Source: Flavobacteriaceae bacterium (lineage in GTDB: Bacteria > Bacteroidota > Bacteroidia > Flavobacteriales > Flavobacteriaceae). From it: 44,446 nucleotides of DNA. Positions 19,341 to 27,728 of the stretch are shown here, piece by piece. The position numbers were made by a program, and so were the translations under genes. The notes under the pieces were generated by a model that made no database searches, was not told the DNA's origin, and saw nothing but the letters and a program-made list of their open reading frames with translations. Positions within the stretch are counted from its first letter, which is position 1. Each line of letters starts with the position of its first letter. Location: positions 1 to 44,446 of the forward strand of contig PBWA01000026.1 of NCBI GenBank assembly GCA_002728855.1, given 5' to 3'.

Positions 19341-20498
19341 TCATTTAATCATTTCGCTCTCATTAATTTCAATCCCCGCATCAATATAAACAAAGATATC
19401 TTCAGTAAAATCTTCATTTTCAATCTTCTTATCTTTCAAATGACCTAATCTTACAATTATCAAATCTTCTTCTGGAATAACTATTACATACTGCCCTAAG
19501 TGACCTCTCATCATAAAAGTATTATAACCCCTATATTTTTTTAACCACCAGCCATAACCGTACTGTGGAGAATCATTAAATCTAGATTTTAATGATCTTA
19601 AAATAAAAAGTGAATCTAAAAGTTGATTTTGATTCCATTTACCAAAATCCTTATATAGTCTCCCAAATCGAGCAAAATCTCTTGCGGTAGAAGCCAAGCA
19701 ACAATAAGCTTTTTCCATTTCAGCTGATTTACTATCAATTTGCCATAAAGCATCATTTTCTGCCCCCATAGGTTGCCAAAATTTTTCTGATAAATAATTA
19801 CTTATTTTTTTACCTGTTGCTTCTTGAATTACCATTGCTAATAATTGCGTTGCTCCACTTAAATAACTAAAAGATTCTCCTGGTCTTTGATCAATTGGCT
19901 GATTTAAAATTAATCTATTTAAATCCTCTTCTACGTATGATCTTGTTGTTATTGAAAAAGGTGAATAATAAGATTCATCCCACTTTAATCCAGAAGCCAT
20001 ACTTGAAAGATCACCTACGGTTACAATATTAGAATAAGGTCCGCTTAATTTAGGTATAAAATCAATAACCTTCTGATCCAAATCTTTAATGAAACCCTCT
20101 TGTATAGCCATGCCTAGCAGTGCAGAAACAATACTTTTTGACATAGAAAAGGAATTACTCTTACTATTACTATCATATTCTTCGTAATATTTTTCATATA
20201 AAAGACTATCGTTTTTAATAACAAGAAAAGCAACGGTTTTGGTTTTGTTGTGATAATTTAAAAAGTCATTATCATACTCAAATTTATTATACCCATGATG
20301 TTTAGGCCATGGTTGGACATCTTTAGCTCTTTTAATTAATTGATTATCGAAAGCTTGGTAATCATCTAAATAAGCAGTTAGATGGCCTTTAAAATAAAAC
20401 TTTGAAATTCCAGTTAAGAGATATTTATATTCTGAAATGTATAATAGAGAGAAAATCAACAAAAGGCTAAAAATGAAAGTAGAAAAAAATCTATACAT
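19341..20498 (-). CDS. Serine hydrolase, beta-lactamase class C/penicillin-binding-like
   Basis: 385 aa; SMSKSIVSALLG (SxxK), YGYGWWLKKYRGYNTFMMRGHLGQYV. Confidence 0.88.
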   Translation of the reverse strand: MYRFFSTFIFSLLLIFSLLYISEYKYLLTGISKFYFKGHLTAYLDDYQAFDNQLIKRAKDVQPWPKHHGYNKFEYDNDFLNYHNKTKTVAFLVIKNDSLLYEKYYEEYDSNSKSNSFSMSKSIVSALLGMAIQEGFIKDLDQKVIDFIPKLSGPYSNIVTVGDLSSMASGLKWDESYYSPFSITTRSYVEEDLNRLILNQPIDQRPGESFSYLSGATQLLAMVIQEATGKKISNYLSEKFWQPMGAENDALWQIDSKSAEMEKAYCCLASTARDFARFGRLYKDFGKWNQNQLLDSLFILRSLKSRFNDSPQYGYGWWLKKYRGYNTFMMRGHLGQYVIVIPEEDLIIVRLGHLKDKKIENEDFTEDIFVYIDAGIEINESEMIK

Positions 20499-20520
20499 GA
20501 GGCGAAATTAATAACAAATT

Positions 20521-20549
20521 TGAATTTTATAATAGAATTATAAAATTCA
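20521..20549. repeat. Perfect 13-bp inverted repeat, 3-nt spacer
   Basis: TGAATTTTATAAT-AGA-ATTATAAAATTCA. Confidence 0.85.
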
Positions 20550-20617
20550 TTTTTTTCATTTTCAAACAAATATATTTTTAATACACTTTTAATCGTTTAT
20601 TTATGCTATTTATCTTG

Positions 20618-20637
20618 TATTTGAAATTATTCAAATA
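20618..20637. repeat. Perfect 8-bp inverted repeat, 4-nt spacer
   Basis: TATTTGAA-ATTA-TTCAAATA. Confidence 0.75.
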
Positions 20638-20695
20638 TTTAAATTTTTGGCGTATATTTCTTTTTTTTATTTGTTTTTAATACTTATTAACTTAT

Positions 20696-20790
20696 TTTTT
20701 ATGTTTTTTTTAAATATATATTGAATTTATTTATATTTTTTTTAGACATAAAATTATTTTAAGTATTATTTGGTTTTTATGTTTTTTTTA
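20696..20790 (+). repeat. Two copies of a perfect 17-bp direct repeat TTTTTATGTTTTTTTTA (20696-20712 and 20774-20790)
   Basis: Both copies read directly in the sequence, start-to-start distance 78 bp. Confidence 0.8.
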
Positions 20791-20829
20791 TATTGCAAGA
20801 TTAAGCCATCATTACTTACTTTATAAATA

Positions 20830-22287
20830 GTGAAAATTCCATCAATTACAGCAAAAATTTCATTGAGAAATCAAATATTTGTTGCTATGATCTTTCTAGT
20901 TCTAATTGCCTGTTTATTAATACTCACGGCAACCTATTTTCAATATCAAAATGAGTCTGAAGATTATAACCTTTTTAGGCTTGATAGGAAAGAAATTCAG
21001 CTTAGAAATCAAATATCATATCTAGTAAAAGCAAATAATCTAGAAAATAAGTCTGATGATTATTGGCTTAAACACAAAGATGATTTTATGGCAATAATGA
21101 AAATTCATAATGTGAATTTCTCAGTTTTTAATTTGAAAGGTGATGCTCTGTTTAACTCATTTTTACCATTAGAAATAATTGCCAATGATTATAAATTAAG
21201 CGAGTCTATTTTAACTGAAGTCAATTCAAATATTGACAATAGAGTGTTAATAGAAAATAATGATGAGGTCGGAAAGTTTCAATCCTCATACAGTCTATTA
21301 TATAATTCTTATGGAGTACCTTATGGAATATTATTTTTTCCTTATTTCGAAGATGTGTCATTTTCAGAAAATGAATTAAATAAATTTTTAAACAGTCTTT
21401 ACAAAATTTATCTTGCAATGCTTATAATAGCAATTTTATTCGCTTATTTTATTTCCAAATATGTAACAAGACCCCTTGAGACAATTAGGCTAAAAATTGA
21501 TCAAACCGGCCTTCTTGAGCAAAACGAAAAAATATATCTCAAAAATGCAACTAAAGAGGTTTTTAGTTTAATAAATTCCTATAATGAAATGATTGATGAA
21601 CTAGAAAAAAGTGCAAAGAAACTAGCTATACAAGAGAGAGAACAAGCTTGGCAGGAAATGGCAAAACAGGTTGCTCATGAAATTAAAAATCCTTTAACTC
21701 CAATGCGGTTAACTGTTCAGAGTTTTGAGCAAAGATTTCTCAAAGAAAAGCCCTATTCTGATAAAAAAATTAAAGAATTTTGCAACATATTAATCGAACA
21801 AATTGATACTATGAAGGATGTTGCAAATACATTTTCTGATTTTGCAGCACTTCCACAAGCTAAGTTAAAATCCCTTGACATAGTTGAAATAAGCAAAAGA
21901 TCTCTTGAAATATTTGAGCAAAATAAAATTGACTTTAGCTCATCTCATCCTAAAATTTTTGTTGACCTAGACAGAACACAATGGGTAAGAGTTATGACAA
22001 ATCTGATTCAAAATGGAATTCAGTCAGTGCCGATTGAATCTAAGGCTAAGTTAAAAGTTGAAATAAAAAAACTAATGAAAGAAGTGCAAGTTGATTTTAC
22101 TGATAATGGGGTTGGAATATCTAATTCAATAAAAGACAAAATTTTTGAGCCTAAATTTACAACTAAAACAAAGGGAATGGGTTTAGGGTTAGGAATTGTA
22201 AAAAACATTGTCAACTCTCATGGAGGTAAAATAAATTACTCTTCTAGTTCAAAAGGAACCAAATTTACAATAACTCTTAAAATATAA
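20830..22287 (+). CDS. Membrane sensor histidine kinase, NtrY-like with HAMP region
   Basis: 485 aa; two TM segments, H-box QVAHEIKNPLTPMRLTVQ, N-box NLIQNGIQS, DNGVGI, GLGLGIVKNIV; GTG start. Confidence 0.92.
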   Translation: MKIPSITAKISLRNQIFVAMIFLVLIACLLILTATYFQYQNESEDYNLFRLDRKEIQLRNQISYLVKANNLENKSDDYWLKHKDDFMAIMKIHNVNFSVFNLKGDALFNSFLPLEIIANDYKLSESILTEVNSNIDNRVLIENNDEVGKFQSSYSLLYNSYGVPYGILFFPYFEDVSFSENELNKFLNSLYKIYLAMLIIAILFAYFISKYVTRPLETIRLKIDQTGLLEQNEKIYLKNATKEVFSLINSYNEMIDELEKSAKKLAIQEREQAWQEMAKQVAHEIKNPLTPMRLTVQSFEQRFLKEKPYSDKKIKEFCNILIEQIDTMKDVANTFSDFAALPQAKLKSLDIVEISKRSLEIFEQNKIDFSSSHPKIFVDLDRTQWVRVMTNLIQNGIQSVPIESKAKLKVEIKKLMKEVQVDFTDNGVGISNSIKDKIFEPKFTTKTKGMGLGLGIVKNIVNSHGGKINYSSSSKGTKFTITLKI

Positions 22288-22290
22288 ATT

Positions 22291-23061
22291 TTGCAAAAAA
22301 AATATTTGAAAATAAAAATTCAAGATAAAATTGCTTGGATTTCAATAAATAGAGAAGAAAAGCTAAATGCACTAAATATTTCAATGCTTGAAGAGATTAG
22401 AAAAAATCTAATTGATATAAGGGGAAATAAAGAAATATTTGTGGTGGTTTTTCTTGGCAGTGGTGATAAAGCTTTTATTGCTGGAGCTGATATTAGTGAA
22501 TTTTCAAAATATGGAAAAAATAAAGGCTTGGAGTTAGCAAAAAAAGGGCAAGAAAATGTCTTAGATTTAATTGAAAATTTTCCAAAACCAATAATTGCTG
22601 GAATAAATGGATATGCTCTTGGCGGAGGGTTAGAACTTGCAATGGCATGTCACCTAAGAGTTGCTGTAAACACAGCTAAACTCGGTTTGCCTGAGGTTTC
22701 TCTTGGTTTAATTCCAGGATATGGAGGCACTCAAAGGCTCACAAAACTTGTTGGTAAAACTAATGCCATAGAGATGATATTGTCTGGAGAAATGATTGAC
22801 TCTGAAAAAGCCTATGCCCTTAGGTTAGTCAATAAAGTAGTTAAAAGAGAAAATCTTATTGATTCAATTAGTGAAATAGCAAATAAAATAATGAAAAATT
22901 CTCCAAACGCTATTGCAAAAGCGATTGAAGCAATTAATGCAGCTGAAAAAAATCCAGAGGGATTTGAAATTGAAAAAGAAAAATTTTCAGAATGTTTTGA
23001 ATCCAAAGATTTTAAAGAAGGTGTTTCTGCCTTTTTAGATAAGAGAAAGCCTCGCTTTTAA
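22291..23061 (+). CDS. Enoyl-CoA hydratase/isomerase family protein
   Basis: 256 aa crotonase fold; AFIAGADISEF, GYALGGGLELAMACHLRVA, LPEVSLGLIPGYGGTQRL; TTG start. Confidence 0.94.
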   Translation: MQKKYLKIKIQDKIAWISINREEKLNALNISMLEEIRKNLIDIRGNKEIFVVVFLGSGDKAFIAGADISEFSKYGKNKGLELAKKGQENVLDLIENFPKPIIAGINGYALGGGLELAMACHLRVAVNTAKLGLPEVSLGLIPGYGGTQRLTKLVGKTNAIEMILSGEMIDSEKAYALRLVNKVVKRENLIDSISEIANKIMKNSPNAIAKAIEAINAAEKNPEGFEIEKEKFSECFESKDFKEGVSAFLDKRKPRF

Positions 23062-23077
23062 GAATTTTAAAAATGAT

Positions 23078-23806
23078 TTAAATTCCTGAATGAATTATTT
23101 TTTCAACCTTATCAATTAACTTGTTGCTAGGGAAATTAGAGACCTTAATGGGCTCATAAGTTTTTACAAGAATCTTTATCCCAAATGGGATTGGAAAATA
23201 TTTATGCTTAGCAAATTTCCATGAATTGCTAATACTAATTGGAACAACATAAGCTCTTTTTAAAATTTTAAATAATGCTAATAACCCACCTTTACGAAAC
23301 TTTTTTGGTTTACCATCCCTACTTCTTGTGCCCTCTGGAAAAATTACAATGGACCAACATTTTTCATCAATCATGCGAGCAAAATTTTCGATTTTTTTTA
23401 TTGATCCTTCCGAGTCATTTCGATCAATTAAAAGATGTTTACCTTTTCTAAGATTAAATGATATACTTGGAATTCCTTTTCCAAGTTCAATTTTACTTAT
23501 AAATTTAGGATGATATTTTCTCAAATACCAAAACAGCGGAGGAACATCATAAGTGCTCTGATGGTTTGAAACAAAAATTAAAGGAACATTTTTCGGAAAT
23601 TCAAATTTCTTTTGGAATACAACACGGTTCCCCAGTAAGTAAATACACTTTAGTAAAAGGAAGTTTAAATAGTCTACTGATTTTTTCTGGGCGATATACC
23701 CTCCAATTTTAAGTGAGATGATTTGGATTAAGTCAAAAACAGTTATAAAAAAGCCAAAAAATAGGTAGTAAACAATGTTGAGTGGATAAGCTAAAATTTT
23801 CTTCAC
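23078..23806 (-). CDS. plsC: 1-acyl-sn-glycerol-3-phosphate acyltransferase
   Basis: 242 aa; acyltransferase motifs NHQSTYDV (NHxxxxD) and FPEGTRSRDG. Confidence 0.9.
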   Translation of the reverse strand: MKKILAYPLNIVYYLFFGFFITVFDLIQIISLKIGGYIAQKKSVDYLNFLLLKCIYLLGNRVVFQKKFEFPKNVPLIFVSNHQSTYDVPPLFWYLRKYHPKFISKIELGKGIPSISFNLRKGKHLLIDRNDSEGSIKKIENFARMIDEKCWSIVIFPEGTRSRDGKPKKFRKGGLLALFKILKRAYVVPISISNSWKFAKHKYFPIPFGIKILVKTYEPIKVSNFPSNKLIDKVEKIIHSGI

Positions 23807-23843
23807 AGAAAATTAAATTGGAATGATATCAAACTTAAATTTG

Positions 23844-24257
23844 CTAAGCGCAAAATTGATTATAAGCACCTTTAAGATTTTGAGAAATTAAATCTGCAGG
23901 CCTTCCTTCAATGTGATGTCTCTCTATCATATGAATTAGTTCTCCGTCTTTAAAAAGAGCTATACTTGGAGATGAAGGAGGGAAGGGGATCATTTTTGAA
24001 CGAGCAGCATCAGTTGCTTCTTTGTCAACCCCAGCAAAAACAGTAGCCAGTTGATCAGGAGTTTTTTCGTTTGAAAGAGATTTTATAACTCCTGGCCTTG
24101 CATTAGCAGCAGCACATCCGCAGATAGAGTTTACTACAACTAAGGTTGTACCTTCCTTAGAAAGTACATCATCAACATCTTGGGGCGAGAATAATTCTTT
24201 AAACCCATTTAAAGTAAGTTCTTCTCTCATTGGTTTGACAATTTCTTCTGGATACAT
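23844..24257 (-). CDS. Bacilliredoxin BrxA/BrxB family protein (YphP/YqiW)
   Basis: MYPEEIVKPMREELTLNGF..., VVVNSICGCAAANARPG. The ORF-track TTG start (24278) falls inside a TATATTTG -7 box, so ATG at 24257 is preferred. Confidence 0.9.
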   Translation of the reverse strand: MYPEEIVKPMREELTLNGFKELFSPQDVDDVLSKEGTTLVVVNSICGCAAANARPGVIKSLSNEKTPDQLATVFAGVDKEATDAARSKMIPFPPSSPSIALFKDGELIHMIERHHIEGRPADLISQNLKGAYNQFCA

Positions 24258-24275
24258 AATAATTTTTTTATTAAG

Positions 24276-24283
24276 CAAATATA
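24276..24283 (-). promoter_or_regulatory. -7 element TATATTTG for the bacilliredoxin gene
   Basis: Plus-strand CAAATATA; matches TAnnTTTG, 18 nt upstream of the ATG. Confidence 0.45.
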
Positions 24284-24318
24284 CAAAAGTCTACATTTAT
24301 TTTAACTCTGCCATTTGT

Positions 24319-24326
24319 ATCTTTGT
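24319..24326 (+). promoter_or_regulatory. -7 element TATCTTTG for the TerB-DnaJ gene
   Basis: Matches TAnnTTTG; overlaps the ORF-track TTG start. Confidence 0.45.
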
Positions 24327-24346
24327 CTTTGAATTTTCTATTGATT

Positions 24347-25066
24347 ATGAGGTGGATGGCAGCATTAATAGGCTTTTTTTATTATAGAATTCCTGGAGCT
24401 TTCATTGGATTTCTATTAGGAAGTGTTATTGAATCTTTAATAAAAGCTTCTCCAATAAAATTTTACTCAAATGTTGCTAGTAGAGAAGTATTTGAGTTAA
24501 ATCTTTTAGCACTTTCAGCTATTTTAATAAAAGCCGATGGTAAAGTAGAGGAAAAAGAGTTGACTTATGTCAGAAGTTTCTTTTTGTCACAATATGGCAA
24601 AGAGAAAACTAATTATATTTTCAAAAAATTTAATGATGAAGTCAAAAATAAGACTCAAGATACCTATTCTCTTACAAACTTTTTCAAAACATATTCTAGA
24701 TATGAAACTAGACTTCAAATCCTCCATTTTTTGTTTGGAATTGCAAATTCTGATGGTAATATTTCAAATTCTGAGCTTTTAAAGCTTAAACAAATTGGTG
24801 ATAATCTAGGAATAAATTTACTTGATTTAGAGAGTATAAAAGCTATGTTTGTTGAGGATACTGATAATGCATATAAAATTTTAGAAATTAAACCTGGAGC
24901 TTCTTTAAACGAAATCAAACAAGCTTACAGGACAATGGCCAAGAAATATCATCCGGATAAAATCCAAAGCAATGATCCTGCTATGATTAAAGGAGCAGAG
25001 GAAAAATTTAGGGAAGTTAGAAAAGCTTACGAATCATTAATTGCAACGAAAAAAAATCAAAATTAG
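24347..25066 (+). CDS. DjlA-like TerB-domain plus C-terminal J-domain protein
   Basis: MRWMAALIGFFYYRIPGAFIGFLLG, TerB-like middle, J domain with YRTMAKKYHPDKIQ. ORF track starts at 24323 (TTG) but a -7 box overlaps it. Confidence 0.88.
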   Translation: MRWMAALIGFFYYRIPGAFIGFLLGSVIESLIKASPIKFYSNVASREVFELNLLALSAILIKADGKVEEKELTYVRSFFLSQYGKEKTNYIFKKFNDEVKNKTQDTYSLTNFFKTYSRYETRLQILHFLFGIANSDGNISNSELLKLKQIGDNLGINLLDLESIKAMFVEDTDNAYKILEIKPGASLNEIKQAYRTMAKKYHPDKIQSNDPAMIKGAEEKFREVRKAYESLIATKKNQN

Positions 25067-25071
25067 AATAA

Positions 25072-25647
25072 ATGGATCTCTATTGGTTATACATAAAATT
25101 GGGTTATGAACATGTAATAGATATAAACGGGCTTGATCATTTTTATTTTCTAATTGCGCTTACTATCCCTTTTCAATTTAAAGATTGGAAAAAATTAGTT
25201 TTATGGGTCAGTTTATTCACAATTGGTCACTCTTTAGCGCTATTTTTCTCTTACTTTGAATGGATAAAAATATCTTCTGGTCTAATCGAATTTTTAATTC
25301 CTGTAACAATATCTTTAACATGTCTCTCTGTTTTATTTAATAAAAATCACAAGTCCTCATTAAAAATATTAGTTAATCTAATTACACTTTTTTTTGGTGT
25401 CATTCATGGATTTGGATTTGGATTCTATTTTTTACAAATCATATCAAAAGAAGATGCTATTTTAGCATTGTTAAATTTTGCTATCGGAATTGAAATTGCT
25501 CAATTATTAACTGTCCTTTTAATAATAATTCTTAACTATTTTGTCGTTAAAATTTTAAAATTTGACTCCAGGAAATGGGAAATTATTATTTCTGCAATTA
25601 TCCTCTTTCAAGCCATGAGAATGTCTTTTGCTAATTTTCCTTTTTAA
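25072..25647 (+). CDS. HupE/UreJ family membrane protein
   Basis: 191 aa polytopic; GLDHFYFLIALTIPF, FTIGHSLALFF, FFGVIHGFGFGF. Confidence 0.82.
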   Translation: MDLYWLYIKLGYEHVIDINGLDHFYFLIALTIPFQFKDWKKLVLWVSLFTIGHSLALFFSYFEWIKISSGLIEFLIPVTISLTCLSVLFNKNHKSSLKILVNLITLFFGVIHGFGFGFYFLQIISKEDAILALLNFAIGIEIAQLLTVLLIIILNYFVVKILKFDSRKWEIIISAIILFQAMRMSFANFPF

Positions 25648-25698
25648 ATATAGATTCAAACATAATATCCTATTATTTAAATAATGTATATTAGTTAA

Positions 25699-26124
25699 AT
25701 GCTTAATAAAAAACAGAAAAGATATGATTTAGCCTACTTAAAAATGGCTCAAACATGGGGAGAATTATCTTACTGCAAAAGGAAAAAAGTTGGTGCTTTA
25801 ATTGTAAAAGATAAAATGATAATATCTGATGGATACAATGGGACTCCTTCTGGATTTGAAAATACTTGTGAAGATGATGATAATTATACAAAGTGGTACG
25901 TTCTTCACGCTGAAGCAAACGCAATCTTAAAAGTTGCTGGATCAACTCAATCTTGCAAGGGATCGACTTTATATATTACACTTTCTCCATGTAAAGAATG
26001 TAGCAAATTGATTCATCAATCGGGAATAACTCGTTTGGTCTATTCAAAAAAATACAAAGATTCATCTGGACTTGAGTTTCTTAAAAAAGCAGGAGTTGAA
26101 ATCACTTACTTACCTATCGAATAA
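25699..26124 (+). CDS. Deoxycytidylate (dCMP) deaminase family protein
   Basis: 141 aa; HAEANAIL and PCKECSKLIHQSGI zinc motifs. Confidence 0.93.
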   Translation: MLNKKQKRYDLAYLKMAQTWGELSYCKRKKVGALIVKDKMIISDGYNGTPSGFENTCEDDDNYTKWYVLHAEANAILKVAGSTQSCKGSTLYITLSPCKECSKLIHQSGITRLVYSKKYKDSSGLEFLKKAGVEITYLPIE

Positions 26125-26128
26125 TTGC

Positions 26129-26311
26129 TTAAAATAACTTCTTTGAGGCTTTAAAAATTAATAAAATTAATAAGGCAGAAACTGAAGCAAAAATTCCAAT
26201 AAAAGCTATTGTGTTTTGATCATCGCTTAATTGTTTGAAATTGATTTGAAATAAATTAAACACAAATAAGAAAATTGAAATAATGATAAATAAATTGATT
26301 GTCAGTTTCAT
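26129..26311 (-). CDS. Small two-TM hypothetical protein
   Basis: 60 aa, hydrophobic, tightly packed between the dCMP deaminase gene and marC, on the marC strand. Confidence 0.6.
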   Translation of the reverse strand: MKLTINLFIIISIFLFVFNLFQINFKQLSDDQNTIAFIGIFASVSALLILLIFKASKKLF

Positions 26312-26339
26312 TTTTTGATATTATAAATTATTTATGAGT

Positions 26340-26909
26340 TTATACTATTTTACCAACATTTGAAGCAAAGAGTTTTACGGCAATTGCTAGTAAAACAATT
26401 CCAAAAACTTTTCTAATAATACTTATTCCTTGCTTGCCCAACAAAGTTTGAATTTTTCTAGAGGACTTTAAAATAATATAAACTATTAGAATATTTATGA
26501 TAATTGCCACAATTATATTGTAGACATCATACTCAGCTCTTAAAGATAAAAGAGATGTCATAGTTCCTGCTCCAGCTATCATAGGGAATGCTAATGGAAC
26601 AATTGATGCAGTTTCAGGAGCATCATCTTTATACAATGATATTCCTAAAATCATTTCTATGGCTAAAAAGAAAATTACAATTGACCCAGCAACAGCAAAT
26701 GAATTTACATCTATTCCAATTAAATTAAGAATTTCTTCTCCGACAAAAAGAAAAGAGATCATTATAAGGGCCGCAATAAATGATGCTTTTCCTGATTGAA
26801 TATGACCAACTTTTTCCCTTAATGAAATAATCAAAGGGATATTGCCAATAATATCAATCACGGCAAAGAGAACCATACTGGCTGTAAAAATTTCTTTTAA
26901 ATCTAACAC
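26340..26909 (-). CDS. MarC family integral membrane protein
   Basis: 189 aa; multi-TM, IVPLAFPMIAGAGTMTSLL. Confidence 0.9.
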   Translation of the reverse strand: MLDLKEIFTASMVLFAVIDIIGNIPLIISLREKVGHIQSGKASFIAALIMISFLFVGEEILNLIGIDVNSFAVAGSIVIFFLAIEMILGISLYKDDAPETASIVPLAFPMIAGAGTMTSLLSLRAEYDVYNIIVAIIINILIVYIILKSSRKIQTLLGKQGISIIRKVFGIVLLAIAVKLFASNVGKIV

Positions 26910-26928
26910 CTTCGTATTTTTGAGGGGG

Positions 26929-26936
26929 CAAATATA
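26929..26936 (-). promoter_or_regulatory. -7 element TATATTTG for the marC-family gene
   Basis: Plus-strand CAAATATA, 19 nt upstream of the ATG. Confidence 0.45.
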
Positions 26937-26955
26937 GATTAGTTTTTTCTAATCT
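26936..26955. repeat. Perfect 7-bp inverted repeat AGATTAG-TTTTTT-CTAATCT in the marC/DUF3109 divergent region
   Basis: Read directly; abuts the upstream edge of the marC -7 element. Confidence 0.7.
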
Positions 26956-27008
26956 TAAAAGGAAAAAAAATTAATTTCGAATAAATTTAAAAAGTAAATC
27001 ACCTATTT

Positions 27009-27587
27009 ATGTTTAGGATAAAAGACACTTTAATTTCAGAGGAGATTTTTTCAAAAAAATTTGTCTGTGATTTGAAATCTTGCAAAGGAGCATGCTGTGT
27101 GGAGGGATATGGAGGTGCTCCTTTAGAAAAAAAAGAAACTAAATTATTAGAAAAAGATTTTGAAAATATTAAGCCCTTTTTGTCTAAAAAAGGCAAAAAA
27201 GCTTTATCTAAAGAAGGTGCCTATATTAAAGCAAATGATGGTGATTTTGAAACACCATTAGTGGAAGATAAAGAATGTGCCTATTCTATTTTGAGTCCTG
27301 ATGGATCCTTAAAATGCGGAATTGAAACAGCATATGATAATGGAAAAATTAATTGGAAAAAACCTATTTCTTGTCATTTGTATCCTATAAGGATTACAAA
27401 CTATAAATATTTTGCCGCAATAAATTATCATAAATGGAGCATATGTAGTGATGCTTGTAAATTAGGAGAATCACTTAAAGTTCCAGTATTTAAGTTTTTA
27501 AAAGACGCTTTAGAAAGAAAATTTGGAAAAGAGTGGTTTCTAAAACTAGAGAAAATTTACAAGAAAAATTATTTGGATAAAAAATAA
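27009..27587 (+). CDS. DUF3109 family cysteine-rich protein
   Basis: 192 aa; CDLKSCKGACC, CAYS, CGIE, CHLYP, CSDAC. Confidence 0.87.
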   Translation: MFRIKDTLISEEIFSKKFVCDLKSCKGACCVEGYGGAPLEKKETKLLEKDFENIKPFLSKKGKKALSKEGAYIKANDGDFETPLVEDKECAYSILSPDGSLKCGIETAYDNGKINWKKPISCHLYPIRITNYKYFAAINYHKWSICSDACKLGESLKVPVFKFLKDALERKFGKEWFLKLEKIYKKNYLDKK

Positions 27588-27728
27588 TTTTTCAACTCAA
27601 AAAAATCATTTTGTTAAAAACTTGTCTAGTTTGTGGAAAAGTTAAGCTTTCTTTTTTGGAAACAAATTAGAATCTTTGTTGGAGTAAAAATCAAATAATT
27701 TATTGACTAATCATAAAACCTAAATAAA

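Noticed and set aside
19341-20498. Beta-lactamase-like gene as an antibiotic resistance determinant
   Set aside because: Class C-like serine hydrolase fold is widespread in non-resistance enzymes; nothing in context supports resistance.
24347-25066. TerB domain as tellurite resistance or phage-defence system
   Set aside because: DjlA-like architecture with J domain and no ter cluster; a co-chaperone is the simpler reading.
25072-25647. HupE/UreJ-like protein as part of a hydrogenase or urease locus
   Set aside because: No hydrogenase, urease or nickel genes nearby.
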